Shown here in pieces: positions 1 to 9,134 of a stretch of 64,000 bases of DNA (position 1 is the first letter of the stretch; the number at the start of each line of letters is the position of its first letter). The translations under genes and the position numbers were made by a program. The notes beneath the pieces are model-generated. The model saw nothing but the letters and a program-made list of their open reading frames with translations. It did not search any database and was not told the DNA's origin. Source of the DNA: Nesterenkonia muleiensis (GTDB taxonomy: Bacteria > Actinomycetota > Actinomycetes > Actinomycetales > Micrococcaceae); contig NZ_QWLD01000046.1 of the NCBI RefSeq assembly GCF_003600155.1, positions 45,493 to 109,492 of the forward strand. Reading direction: 5' to 3'.

Positions 1-1090
1 TGCGGATCACGCCCTTGCGCTCGTCGAACGGAATGCCCTCCACCTCGGAACCGAGATAGCCGACAGCACGGTAGACGGCCTGCACGTCATAGTCCAGGTA
101 TTCGCCGGTGCCGGCCACATTGCCGGTGCCGTCAAGCTCCATCCGTTCGAAGCGGATCCCGGCAACTTTGCCAGTGCCCGAGCCGTCGTCGTTCTTGCCC
201 TCCAGAATCTCCACCGGCTGGTGCAGGAAGTGCAGGTGCAGCCTGCGTGAGGCCTCCGGCTCATCAGAGGCCGCACGCTCCTCCTGCTCCACCATCCAGT
301 TGGCCAGGGTGTTGACCATGGTCTTGACCTGGTTGTTGGTCTTGATCTCCTCATCGGAGGCCTCGTCGAAGTCGAAGTCCTCCTCGTTGAGCACGATGTC
401 CACATCGCGTGAGTGCGAGAGCTCGCGCAGCTCCAAGGGGGTGAACTTCACCTGGGCGGGTCCGCGGCGGCCGAAGACATGCACATCGGTCACCGGAGAA
501 GCCTGTAGCCCCTGGTAGACGCCTTCGGGAATCTCGGTCATCAGCAGATCATCGGCGTGCTTGGAAAGGACCCGGGCCACATCCAGGGCCACATTGCCGT
601 TGCCGATCACCGCGATCTGCTCGGCCTCCAAGGGCCATTCGCGCGGGTAGTCGGGGTGACCGTCGTACCAGGAGACGAAGTCAGCGGCTCCGAAGGACCC
701 TTCAAGATCGACTCCGGGAATGTCCAGCTCAGCATCTTTGATGGCGCCGGTGGCGAAGATCACCGCGTCGTAGTGCTCCCGCAGGTCCTTGATGCTGAGG
801 TCAGTACCGATGTTGACATTGCCCAGCAGCCGGATGTCGCCGCGGTCCATCACCTTGTGCAGCGCCTTGACGATGCCCTTGATCCGAGGGTGGTCCGGGG
901 CCACGCCGTAGCGGATGAGCCCGAAGGGAGCCGGGTAGCGGTCGAAGAGGTCGATCGAGAAGCGCAGGTCATGCTTCTTCTGGGACTTGGCCAGAATGTC
1001 CGATGCGTAGACCCCGGCAGGACCTGCACCGATGACTGCGACGCGGATGGGCCGGAAGCTGTGAGTCTCAGACACTGCGGATTCAGACAC
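1..1090 (-). CDS. fprA: Ferredoxin/adrenodoxin-type NADP+ reductase, 3' end outside window
   Basis: Cytoplasmic flavoprotein of the FprA family that moves electrons between NADPH and ferredoxins. The chosen start is GTG 1090, with AAAGGAAAC a few bases upstream. An FAD-binding GAGPAG sits at about residues 21-26, and a second nucleotide-binding stretch GNGNVALDVAR lies near residue 160, where this family binds NADP. About 363 codons are visible against roughly 450 for the family, so the last fifth lies beyond the left edge. It is divergent from the small acidic gene at 1294 across a 200-bp gap. The family call is firm; the physiological ferredoxin partner cannot be told from here. Confidence 0.9.
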   Translation of the reverse strand, partial: MSESAVSETHSFRPIRVAVIGAGPAGVYASDILAKSQKKHDLRFSIDLFDRYPAPFGLIRYGVAPDHPRIKGIVKALHKVMDRGDIRLLGNVNIGTDLSIKDLREHYDAVIFATGAIKDAELDIPGVDLEGSFGAADFVSWYDGHPDYPREWPLEAEQIAVIGNGNVALDVARVLSKHADDLLMTEIPEGVYQGLQASPVTDVHVFGRRGPAQVKFTPLELRELSHSRDVDIVLNEEDFDFDEASDEEIKTNNQVKTMVNTLANWMVEQEERAASDEPEASRRLHLHFLHQPVEILEGKNDDGSGTGKVAGIRFERMELDGTGNVAGTGEYLDYDVQAVYRAVGYLGSEVEGIPFDERKGVIR

Positions 1091-1293
1091 GGTGCGGCGG
1101 GTTTCCTTTCATCGTGCGCGCACTGCGCGCGAATTTACCTCAGGACAGTATGCCTTATTAGTCAACGCAACACCCCCTTCTCCTTCTTCCCGTTCGGGGG
1201 CGCAGTCTGACTGCTTATGGGACTCAGAGCAGTCCAAAGTACCGTCAGAGTGTGTCGAGGAACGCCCGGATGGAATCGCATAGAGTGAGTTCT

Positions 1294-1722
1294 ATGGCGG
1301 AAATGTTCCTGGAGAAGTTCAAGGCCCTCGTCCCGAAATACCTGGATGACCAGTGGACTGACCGGGAGGGACTCACCAGCGAGGAGCTCAGGGATCTGCT
1401 GGCCGACTCCGAACTGCCCGGCAGCACACAGCTTCCGCTGGTGCTGGAGGAGCTCTACCTGGCCCTGGGGCGGTGCGAGGAAATCTTGGAGGCCTACCAC
1501 TTCATCTTCGACCCCGACGAGCTGGTGACCGAGGAGGGGTACCTGCTGTTCCTGGAGGACGAGGAGGAGCACTGGGCCTGGGGCGTGGAGCTGGCCGATC
1601 TCATGGTGCCCGACCCACTCGTCCACCGGCGCAATAACGACAAACACCAATGGTCCCCTGAGGGAGCCACTGTCAGCGAGTTCCTGTTCGACCTGCTTGA
1701 GTTCTCCTTCGAAGAGGACTGA
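1294..1722 (+). CDS. Conserved acidic hypothetical protein (142 aa)
   Basis: No function recognised. The protein is strongly acidic, with an Asp/Glu-rich stretch at about residues 85-93 and another run at the very C-terminus, and it has no signal peptide or membrane segment. ATG 1294 is preferred over the in-frame ATG 1252 because it follows a weak GAGTGAG and gives a protein beginning MAEMFLEK. The stop lies 2 bp before the ATG of the HIT gene, so the two are almost certainly translated from one message, which hints at a shared context but not at a role. Confidence 0.75.
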   Translation: MAEMFLEKFKALVPKYLDDQWTDREGLTSEELRDLLADSELPGSTQLPLVLEELYLALGRCEEILEAYHFIFDPDELVTEEGYLLFLEDEEEHWAWGVELADLMVPDPLVHRRNNDKHQWSPEGATVSEFLFDLLEFSFEED

Positions 1723-1724
1723 GC

Positions 1725-2225
1725 ATGGACACCCGAGACTTGTGGCACTCCCACGCGCCTGATGGCTACATCTGCCCCTTCTGCCAGTTCGCCGCCGGCG
1801 ACGTCTCCGACCACGGCAACCGCTGTGAGCTCAGCGACCTGGTCTACCAGGACGAGGACCTGCTGGTGTTCATCGCCTGCGACGGGTTCGGTCCCCATGC
1901 CGGCCACGCGATGATCATCCCCACTGCCCACCGGGAGGCCCTCTATGACCTGGAGGACGAGCTGCTGACCAAGATCAGCCTCTTCTCCCGGCATGTGGCC
2001 CTGGCGATCAAACTCGCGTGGAACCCCGAAGGCACCAGCGTCCGGCAGCATAATGAGCCCGCCGGAAACCAGCATGTGTGGCATTACCACCTGCACGTCT
2101 TCCCCCGCTACGGCGACGATATGCTCTACCGGCAGATCCGCCACCCGCTGGAGGTCGGCTATCGGGCCAGGCTCGCCCGCGAGCTGGCCGCCGCACTGGA
2201 ACAGATCCTGACTGCGCACGCCTGA
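1725..2225 (+). CDS. HIT-family nucleotide hydrolase/transferase
   Basis: Histidine-triad protein, a superfamily that hydrolyses or transfers nucleoside phosphates. The diagnostic triad is visible as H120-Y-H122-L-H124 within HVWHYHLHVFP, preceded by N115. An N-terminal CPFC pair (C17, C20) resembles the metal or structural Cys pair of many HIT proteins. The length of 166 aa is normal. It is coupled to the upstream acidic gene, with a 2-bp gap. Which nucleotide it uses (for example Ap4A or adenylyl conjugates) cannot be decided from sequence. It converges on the polyprenyl synthase across a hairpin-rich gap. Confidence 0.92.
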   Translation: MDTRDLWHSHAPDGYICPFCQFAAGDVSDHGNRCELSDLVYQDEDLLVFIACDGFGPHAGHAMIIPTAHREALYDLEDELLTKISLFSRHVALAIKLAWNPEGTSVRQHNEPAGNQHVWHYHLHVFPRYGDDMLYRQIRHPLEVGYRARLARELAAALEQILTAHA

Positions 2226-2280
2226 GGACCCCGACCGCCCCACAGTGCGCGTGTTGTGCAAACCTGCGGATGACAACTAA

Positions 2281-2352
2281 GTGCGCACGTTATGCGCACC
2301 TGCGCGGGAAATAACCCGCGCACAGTTTCACAGCCTGCGCACTGTACAGGCT
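2281..2352. terminator. Three consecutive dyads between convergent genes
   Basis: Perfect arms are GTGCGCA/TGCGCAC (2281-2299), TGCGCGGG/CCCGCGCA (2301-2322) and AGCCTG/CAGGCT (2332-2352). They lie in the 185-bp gap between the converging HIT gene and polyprenyl synthase gene, so a bidirectional terminator is the simplest reading. No long T tract follows on either strand. Confidence 0.6.
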
Positions 2353-2410
2353 GAACGTCACACGGCAACACCCACGGCTGCAGAGCGCGGGCAGGGAATC
2401 TGGAAGACGG

Positions 2411-3457
2411 CTAGCCGTGGCGCTCGACGACGGCATCAGCGAAGCTCAGCAGCGAGGACTTCACCGTGGACTCCGGAAGCGGTGAAATCGACTCTTTGGC
2501 CTTGGCAGCCCAGCTGCGGGCCACCTCCCACGACTCATCAGTCACCGGATGGGCCACGATAGCCGCCACCGCCTGAGCCAGTTCAGCATCTCCGCTCAGA
2601 TCCTCCTCGACCAGGGCCAGGACTGCACGAGCCTGCTCATTGTTCTCCGCAGCAGGATCTTCGGCGGTCCTGCGCAGCAGCAGCACCGGCAGAGTGGGCA
2701 CTCCTTCACGCAGGTCAGTGCCGGGAGTCTTGCCGGAGGACGCGCCGTCGGCAGTGAGGTCGATGACGTCGTCGGCCAGCTGGAAGGCGATGCCGACTGC
2801 CTCTCCGTACTGCTGCAGCATCTGGGAGACCTCCGGCTCCGAGCCCCCATAGTAGCACCCGAGCCGGGCCGACGAGGCCACCAGGGCGCCGGTCTTGTCC
2901 GCGATCACCCGCAGGTAATGCTGGTAGGGGTCTTCGCCCTCCCGTGGGCCGACGGTCTCGTGCAGCTGACCCATCACCAGCCGCTGGAACGTCTCGGCCT
3001 GGATCTTCGAGCCTTCGTCCCCGAGTTCGGTCATCAGCTGTGAGGCCCGGGCCAGAATCAGGTCGCCGGTGAGGATCGCCACCGAGTTGCCCCACACCTC
3101 GTGGGCGCTGGGTGCGCCGCGCCGCAGCGGGGCGGAGTCCATCACGTCATCGTGATACAGAGTGGCCAGATGGGTCATCTCCATCACCACCGCAGCCCGC
3201 AGGACCCGTCCATCAATGCCGCTGCCCAGCAATGAGGTCAGAATGGTCAGCAGCGGCCGCACTCGTTTGCCTCCGGCCTCAGCAAGATAACGAGCCGCGC
3301 TGTTGGCGAGCTCATCGGTGCTGGAGAGCGCGGCCAGAAGCTGCTCCTCCACGGCGTCGAGCGCTTCGGTGACCTGGGCGCTGAGCTGCTCGTCTGCAGC
3401 GAGCACATCAAAGCCTGCTGGCAGATTGATGGTGGGGGTGTGTGCTGGTTCGGTCAT
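2411..3457 (-). CDS. Long-chain trans-polyprenyl diphosphate synthase
   Basis: Condenses isopentenyl diphosphate onto an allylic primer to make the polyprenyl tail, most likely of menaquinone given its position after menG. The substrate-binding GGKRVRP is at 62-68, the first Asp-rich motif DDVMD at 103-107 and the second DDVID at 229-233. The positions just before the first Asp motif (A98, T99) are small, which in this family usually goes with long products. Start ATG 3457 gives 348 aa. It begins 11 bp after the menG stop on the same strand. The exact chain length (hepta- to nonaprenyl) is not readable. Confidence 0.9.
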   Translation of the reverse strand: MTEPAHTPTINLPAGFDVLAADEQLSAQVTEALDAVEEQLLAALSSTDELANSAARYLAEAGGKRVRPLLTILTSLLGSGIDGRVLRAAVVMEMTHLATLYHDDVMDSAPLRRGAPSAHEVWGNSVAILTGDLILARASQLMTELGDEGSKIQAETFQRLVMGQLHETVGPREGEDPYQHYLRVIADKTGALVASSARLGCYYGGSEPEVSQMLQQYGEAVGIAFQLADDVIDLTADGASSGKTPGTDLREGVPTLPVLLLRRTAEDPAAENNEQARAVLALVEEDLSGDAELAQAVAAIVAHPVTDESWEVARSWAAKAKESISPLPESTVKSSLLSFADAVVERHG

Positions 3458-3468
3458 CGGGGTCAAGC

Positions 3469-4188
3469 TTAGTTGGTGCCGCCGGGCTTGTAGGCATGAT
3501 GGATGGCGACGACGCCCCCGGTCAGATTTCGGTACCGCACTCGGGACCACCCGGCCTCGGCAATGATGGCTGCCAAATGGTCCTGGTCGGGCCAGGCCCG
3601 AATGGACTCGGCCAGGTAGACATAGGCCTCCGGGTTGGAGGACACCGCCCGCGCCACCGGCGGCAGGGCACGCATCAGGTACTCGTTGTAGATGACGTTG
3701 AACGGTGCGAACGTCGGGTCGGAGAACTCCATGACGGCGAGCCGACCGCCGGGAGTGGCCACCCGCAGCATCTCCCGCAGGGCCACCGAGACATCGGCGA
3801 TGTTGCGCAGCCCGAAACTGATGGTGACGGCGTCGAAGCTGTCATCGGCGAACGGCAGGTCCATCCCGTCTCCGGCGACGAAGGTGAGCTCCGGGTGCCG
3901 TCGTTTGCCCACCTGGAGCATGCCCATGGAGAAGTCGCAGGCCACGGCGGTGGCACCGGCACGTTGGAAGGGCACGGTGGAGGTCCCGGTCCCGGCGGCC
4001 AGGTCCAGCACCTGCTCCCCGGCTTTGACCGCGAGCGCATCCACCAGCCTCTTCCGCCACCGGACGGTCTGACCGAAGGAGAGCACGTCATTGGTGATGT
4101 CATAGCGTTCAGCGACATCATCGAACATGGACGCGACGTCCTGCGGTCTCTTGTCCAGGTCGGCCCGGTTCCCTGCGCGGCGATTCAC
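3469..4188 (-). CDS. menG: Demethylmenaquinone methyltransferase
   Basis: SAM-dependent C-methyltransferase of the MenG/UbiE family that performs the last menaquinone step, DMK to MK. The SAM motif LDLAAGTGT is at residues 61-69, and a downstream LRVATPGG matches the post-motif loop of UbiE proteins. GTG 4188 is chosen because GAGAA lies 7 nt upstream and it gives 239 aa, close to the family length. The frame stays open further upstream, so a longer form is possible. It is followed by the polyprenyl synthase and is divergent from menF, forming one men region. Confidence 0.9.
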   Translation of the reverse strand: MNRRAGNRADLDKRPQDVASMFDDVAERYDITNDVLSFGQTVRWRKRLVDALAVKAGEQVLDLAAGTGTSTVPFQRAGATAVACDFSMGMLQVGKRRHPELTFVAGDGMDLPFADDSFDAVTISFGLRNIADVSVALREMLRVATPGGRLAVMEFSDPTFAPFNVIYNEYLMRALPPVARAVSSNPEAYVYLAESIRAWPDQDHLAAIIAEAGWSRVRYRNLTGGVVAIHHAYKPGGTN

Positions 4189-4292
4189 CCCAGCATTCTC
4201 GCATGAGCCACGCCCCCCTTGCCTCACCAGGGCTCTGCGGACGAATCACACCGGGTACGTTTCGCCTGGCAGCCGCGTAAGATGGTCAGGCC

Positions 4293-5621
4293 ATGCCTAC
4301 TCCCCCGGATACTCGCCACACCAGCGTGGTGGACGTGGATCTCGATCACGGGCTGCTGGGCATACTGCCGCAGCTGAGCCCCAGCGGAGTCTGGATCCGC
4401 GAGGGTGAGGGGATGATCGGGCTCGGAGTCGCGGCGAGCGCAACGGCGGCGGGGCCACAACGGTTCGCAGAACTTGCCGCCTTCTGGGAGGCGTGGATCG
4501 GTACGCTGAATGTGGGGGCCGAAAATGGCGATTCGGATGCCACCGCGGAAGATGATCCTGTGGCATTCCTCTCGGTCACCTTCGCCGCGGACTCGCAATA
4601 TGCATCACGACTGATCGTGCCGGAGGTGCTCATCCGGCACCAGGCAGGCCGTGCCACTGTGTTGTGCATCACGGAGCGGCACGAGCCTGGCGAGCAGGTT
4701 CTGCGCAGGCACGGGCTACGGATGGATCATCACGGGCTGCTCACCACCATCGGCCCACCGGTGGGCCGCACAGTGCCAAACACCTCCCTGCTGCCCGGCG
4801 CCCAATCCGAGCGGCAGTACCTCGACGGCGTGACGGCGGGGCTTTCGGCTATTCACGACGGAACCGTGGAGAAGCTGGTGCTTGCCCGAGATGTGCTGGT
4901 CTCAGCCTCCGCACCAGTGCCCACCGGGGTACTGCTGGCCCGCCTGGCCGCCGAGTACCCGCAGACCTGGACCTATGGTGTGGCTGCGGTGCCGGGTGCT
5001 CCGCAAGCGCTGGTCGGGGCGACCCCGGAGATGCTCGTCAGGCTGCGTGGTGACCAGTTGTCCTCTCGCGTGCTGGCCGGGACCATCGACCGTGCTGAAC
5101 GCACCTCGGTCCTGGTGCAGGATGCCAAGCAGCACCGTGAGCACGGTCTGGCGGTCGCCTCACTGCTGGACCAGCTGAGTACGGTCACCGCGACTCTGCA
5201 GGCCCCCGATGAGCCCAGCGTCCTGCAGCTTCCCAATGTCTATCACCTTGCCAGCGATATCACCGGCACCCTCTGCCCTGACTCCACCGGACAGCTGCCC
5301 AGCCCGTTGCGGATCGCGGAGGCCGCGCACCCCACCGCTGCCGTCTGCGGAACACCCACGACGGCGGCCGCAGAGCTGATTGCCCAGCTTGAGGGTATGG
5401 ACCGCGGGCCCTATGCCGGGCCGGTGGGATGGATCGACACCCGGGGCAACGCGGACTTCGGAATCGCTCTTCGCGGCGGGGTGCTGGAGGATCCGCGTAC
5501 GCTGCGGCTGTTCGCCGGATGCGGTGTGGTGGAGGGCTCCGAGCCCGAGGCTGAGCTGGCCGAGACCCGGGTGAAGCTCACTCCTATGCTCGAGGCGCTG
5601 GGGCTGGAACAGTTCCGCTAG
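4293..5621 (+). CDS. menF: Isochorismate synthase
   Basis: Converts chorismate to isochorismate, the committed step of menaquinone synthesis. The C-terminal chorismate-binding fold is clear, with GATPEMLVRL, HLASDITG, HPTAAVCGTP, GPYAGPVGW and the closing FAGCGVVEGSEPEAE block. The length of 442 aa fits MenF/DhbC proteins. The first 150 residues are the less conserved N-terminal domain. A salicylate or siderophore isochorismate synthase is the alternative, but the neighbouring menG and menD favour the menaquinone role. It is divergent from menG, with about 100 bp between starts. Confidence 0.9.
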   Translation: MPTPPDTRHTSVVDVDLDHGLLGILPQLSPSGVWIREGEGMIGLGVAASATAAGPQRFAELAAFWEAWIGTLNVGAENGDSDATAEDDPVAFLSVTFAADSQYASRLIVPEVLIRHQAGRATVLCITERHEPGEQVLRRHGLRMDHHGLLTTIGPPVGRTVPNTSLLPGAQSERQYLDGVTAGLSAIHDGTVEKLVLARDVLVSASAPVPTGVLLARLAAEYPQTWTYGVAAVPGAPQALVGATPEMLVRLRGDQLSSRVLAGTIDRAERTSVLVQDAKQHREHGLAVASLLDQLSTVTATLQAPDEPSVLQLPNVYHLASDITGTLCPDSTGQLPSPLRIAEAAHPTAAVCGTPTTAAAELIAQLEGMDRGPYAGPVGWIDTRGNADFGIALRGGVLEDPRTLRLFAGCGVVEGSEPEAELAETRVKLTPMLEALGLEQFR

Positions 5622-6168
5622 CCCCGCTGATCAGAGAATGGCACCGCTGACTCAACAGTTCACGTTCCCAGTTGTTGCTGAGCCCGGCGCTGCCTGGATC
5701 GTCCCGTACAACATCGACTGCATCCAGCCCGTCCCGCAGAGTCTCCAGGGGTGGGCGAGATGTCAGATCTGCCGGATCGCATGGCGGGTCACCCCTCACA
5801 CGCCCAGTCCCTGGCCCCTCACCATTGTGCCTACCAACCTGAAATCGCCGTCTCCTTCCACCCCCACCGGCCCTGCCAACCTGAAATCCCGTAGCCCACG
5901 GAAATGGAGGTTGGTAGCAGGAGAAATCAGTTGGCAGGGCGGCCTGGACGGTCGATGCGGGCAAGTACCGGTTGGCAAGGCAGTCTGGGCGACCGGCGAC
6001 GAAGTGGGCGTGGTGGGCCGGGCGGAACGGACGTCGCTCAGCGTGGGCTGGCACCTTGTCCGCTCTGAGCAGTGCGATCATTTGGTCCCCAGCAGCAGCT
6101 CCAGCGTGTCAGCCCCTCAGAAATGATGCATGCACGCAGAATGCGCATCTGCCCACCGAGGGTCCTCC
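5622..6168. other. 547-bp intergenic gap between menF and menD
   Basis: No coding sequence is supported; short open frames here show no recognisable protein. The centre (5831-5980) carries a family of short direct and inverted repeats described separately. It lies between the 3' ends of two converging genes, so termination or a structured RNA is more likely than a promoter. Confidence 0.6.
5831..5980. repeat. Interleaved inverted/direct repeat cluster
   Basis: CTACCAACCT (5831-5840) is complemented by AGGTTGGTAG (5908-5917), and CCCTGCCAAC (5871-5880) by GTTGGCAGGG (5930-5939). The order A-B-A'-B' is interleaved rather than nested. CCAACCTGAAATC occurs twice directly (5834-5846 and 5876-5888), and GTTGGCAAGG at 5971-5980 is a fifth related unit. 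Confidence 0.7.
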
Positions 6169-8043
6169 CTACAGCTCAGCGACGGCTTCTGCGATCTTCG
6201 CGTGGAGGTCCCGCAGCCGACTGCGGTCGGTGCGGATCTCGATGATCCTGATGCCGAGCCGGTCATCGGGGTGGGCAAGCGCCCGGCTCAGCTCATCAAG
6301 ATCCTCTGCATAGATGTACTCATGCTGGTAGGCGTCGGCGAGCGCCTCAAGGTCCACCGTCTGCGGGGTCCCGAAGAGCCTTTCGACCATCTCGGCCAGA
6401 CCGGGACGGCGGCCGACCTCACCATGCTCCAGCTGGTCGAAGATCGCCCCGCCGGAATCGTTGATCACCACCACATCCAAATCCGGTGTCTGCTCGGTGG
6501 AGGGGATGAGCAGCGCATTGGCATCATGCAGGAACGTCAGGTCACCCACCAGCGCAGTGACCCGCTGACCAGTTGTCAGCGCGATGCCGGCCGCAGCGGA
6601 GACATTGCCGTCGATCCCTGCGATTCCACGCAGACCATAGATTCTCCGGGATCGGGCGGACGCGGCGGGTCTCCTGGTGCTGCCGGGCAGTCTGCGGGTC
6701 AGCGCGACGGTGAGGTCCACATCCCTGATCACCGAGGAGGACCCCAGGAGCAGCGGGGTGCGCACTGTCTCTGCCACAAACTGTGCTGCGCGCACCGAAC
6801 TGAGGCCCCCGGCGTCGTCGTCCTCTTCACGCAGGACCGCATCGACCGCGCTCTGGGCCTTCAGCCCGGCTTCCTCCCAGGCACGGGCCCAGGCCGGTTC
6901 GGCAGCACCCGCGAACTCAGCCAACTCCTGGCTGCCGGTGATCACCCGCCTCGGGAGCCTGGCATCGTGCCAGGGCTCAGCGGCCGGGGCGTACTGCACC
7001 ACCTGGAGATCCTTCCGCGCGATCAGCTGCTGCACCGGCCTGGTGAGTGTGGGGCGTCCGGCAACCACCACTCGTTCCACCCCCGCCAGCAGCTCCGCTG
7101 ACCAAGAGCCTGGCGGGGGCTGCAGCAGCAGCCGATATGCCTGCACCGGCCCCAGGTCCGTCCATCGCGCACCAGATGTCGGTTCGGCGAGCATGGGGTG
7201 GCCCAGTCGGCGGGCCAGCTCCACGGCTTCGGCAGGCGCTTGATGCCCCATGACGAAGAGCACCCTGCCTGCCCCCGAGGGCGGAACTGCTGGTGCGGCG
7301 ACGTCCTGAGTCCCGGCGGAACCTCTGCCGGGCCGCAGGGCACCCAGAGCCTCCGCGGCCTGCAGATGCTCAGTCGGGGTCAGGGGCCGCACGGCACGGC
7401 AGAGACGTTCTGGCTCAGCGGGCACCAGCGGGTCGGTGAACCCGATGTTGAGGTGCACCGGACCCGGGGCGGACCGTGCTGTGGCCGTGCTCGCCGCCCG
7501 GACCAGCAGCGCAGCCTGAGTTTCGGCGGCAAGCATGTCATCGCGTGAGACCGGCTCCAGCCGCAGCTCGCCCTCGGCGATCGATGTCTGCTCCAGGTGC
7601 AGCTCATCGCGCACCCGGCCGGTGAACATGCCCCGCTGCCAGACCGTCTGGTTGGCCCCGGTTCCGTGCAGCTCCTCCGGCCGGTCCGCGGTGATGACCA
7701 CTAGCGGAACCCCGGACATATCGGCCTCCATCACTGCCGGCAGCAGGTTTCCGGCTGCTGTGCCGGAGGTGGTGACCACGCCGGCCGGCTGACCGGTGGA
7801 CAGGGCGATGCCGAGCGCGGTGAACGCCGCTGAACGCTCGTCGGTGCGGACGTGGGTGGTGAGGGTGCCCAGCTGTTCGGCCTCGGCCAGCGCATAGGCC
7901 AGCGGGGCCGACCGCGAACCGGGGGCCAGCACCACATGCCGCATCTGAATGGCCAGTCCGCGCAGGACCCGCCTGGCCAGCCGGAGCGATTCGGCGTCAT
8001 AGGAGTCGTCGAACTCCCGGAACGGGCCCCTCTCAGCTGACAT
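6169..8043 (-). CDS. menD: SEPHCHC synthase (MenD)
   Basis: Thiamine-diphosphate enzyme joining isochorismate and 2-oxoglutarate to make SEPHCHC in menaquinone synthesis. APGSRSAPLAYAL is at about residues 40-52, followed by the DERSAAFTALGIAL helix with the catalytic Glu. The ThDP/metal motif GDLTFLHDANAL is near residue 500, followed by VVVINDSGG. The length is 624 aa, slightly long for the family because of alanine/proline-rich loops in the central domain. Start ATG 8043 overlaps the menC 3' end by 11 bp (ATG 8052 is also possible), so menC-menD is translationally coupled on the minus strand. Confidence 0.93.
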   Translation of the reverse strand: MSAERGPFREFDDSYDAESLRLARRVLRGLAIQMRHVVLAPGSRSAPLAYALAEAEQLGTLTTHVRTDERSAAFTALGIALSTGQPAGVVTTSGTAAGNLLPAVMEADMSGVPLVVITADRPEELHGTGANQTVWQRGMFTGRVRDELHLEQTSIAEGELRLEPVSRDDMLAAETQAALLVRAASTATARSAPGPVHLNIGFTDPLVPAEPERLCRAVRPLTPTEHLQAAEALGALRPGRGSAGTQDVAAPAVPPSGAGRVLFVMGHQAPAEAVELARRLGHPMLAEPTSGARWTDLGPVQAYRLLLQPPPGSWSAELLAGVERVVVAGRPTLTRPVQQLIARKDLQVVQYAPAAEPWHDARLPRRVITGSQELAEFAGAAEPAWARAWEEAGLKAQSAVDAVLREEDDDAGGLSSVRAAQFVAETVRTPLLLGSSSVIRDVDLTVALTRRLPGSTRRPAASARSRRIYGLRGIAGIDGNVSAAAGIALTTGQRVTALVGDLTFLHDANALLIPSTEQTPDLDVVVINDSGGAIFDQLEHGEVGRRPGLAEMVERLFGTPQTVDLEALADAYQHEYIYAEDLDELSRALAHPDDRLGIRIIEIRTDRSRLRDLHAKIAEAVAEL

Positions 8044-9082
8044 GGAGTACATCGTAGGCCGCACGGAGGCGGTCGAACCACCAGGACTCCCGATCACCGG
8101 TGATGCGGAACCGGTCGAGCAGCTCCGGATCCGGCTCGGGGGACCGCACGACGGCGCCTGCTGGGGTCTCTGCCACCGGCACCTGGATCACGCCTCCGGA
8201 GGGCACCAGCGGCTCAGTCACCAGCTCACCGGCGAACAGGGTGACCGTGCCCAGGCCGCAGGAATAGGGCAGCTCAGGCAATCGCGCAGCCAGAGCGAGT
8301 CCGGCGCTCAGACCGACCGAGGTGTCCAGGGCGGAGGAGACCACGGCAGGCATTCCGGCCTGCTGCACAATACTGAGCGCCCGGTCGACCCCGCCCAAGG
8401 GAGGGACTTTGACCACGATGAGATCCGCAGCACCCAGCCGGGCCACACGCAGCGGGTCATCTGATTTGCGCACTGCCTCATCCGCGGCAATACGCACCAT
8501 GACACCCGACTCGTGAAGCTGTTCGCGCAGATCGGCCAGCGCCTCGATGCCTGCGACGGGCTGTTCGGCGTATTCCATGCTCTCCCCGGCGATCTCAGCG
8601 ATCCGGCCCAGGGCGCGCACTGCCTCGGGGATGCTCCAGGCACCGTTGGCGTCCACCCGGACTCCGGCTTTCGGGATAAGCCTGCGCACCTCGGCGAGGC
8701 GAGCGACGTCGTCCTCCAGTCTCTGGCCGGGCTCTGCGACCTTGACCTTGACTGCGGGGATCGCATCCAGGTCTCCGTACCTGCTCAGGACCGGCTCCAC
8801 CTGCTCGGGGCCGACCGCGGGAAGGGTGGCATTGACCGGCACCTGGGTCCGCAGCGGAGCGCCCAGCCCCCGCCACCCGGTATGAAGGGCCGCTCGGAGC
8901 CAGTGAGCGGACTCCTCCGCCTGGTACTCGGGGAAGGGCCCGAACTCGGCCCAGCCGGCGGGCCCCCGCAGCAGCATGACCTCCCGGGCAGTCTGTCCGC
9001 GGAACGTGGTGCGCATGGGCAGAGCGACCGGCCGCGCGCTGTCGAGCAGCTCATCAGGGCCAGGCAGAGGATGGTTCAACAC
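8033..9082 (-). CDS. menC: o-Succinylbenzoate synthase
   Basis: Enolase-superfamily dehydratase making o-succinylbenzoate from SHCHC. Family catalytic elements are visible: a KVKVAE strand (K-x-K), VDANGAW, YAEQP, AADEAV and VVKVPPLGG (final Lys). The N-terminal start is uncertain. GTG 9082 (349 aa) is given, TTG 9091 is the near alternative, and the much longer open frame upstream would run antisense through the PAP2 gene and is rejected. The stop overlaps the menD start. It is divergent from the PAP2 gene with only about 50 bp between starts. Confidence 0.88.
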   Translation of the reverse strand: MLNHPLPGPDELLDSARPVALPMRTTFRGQTAREVMLLRGPAGWAEFGPFPEYQAEESAHWLRAALHTGWRGLGAPLRTQVPVNATLPAVGPEQVEPVLSRYGDLDAIPAVKVKVAEPGQRLEDDVARLAEVRRLIPKAGVRVDANGAWSIPEAVRALGRIAEIAGESMEYAEQPVAGIEALADLREQLHESGVMVRIAADEAVRKSDDPLRVARLGAADLIVVKVPPLGGVDRALSIVQQAGMPAVVSSALDTSVGLSAGLALAARLPELPYSCGLGTVTLFAGELVTEPLVPSGGVIQVPVAETPAGAVVRSPEPDPELLDRFRITGDRESWWFDRLRAAYDVLHVS

Positions 9083-9134
9083 AGTTCTCAAGTCTATGTT
9101 CGGTGAATGGATGCTCAGCTGGGACAATATTCGC

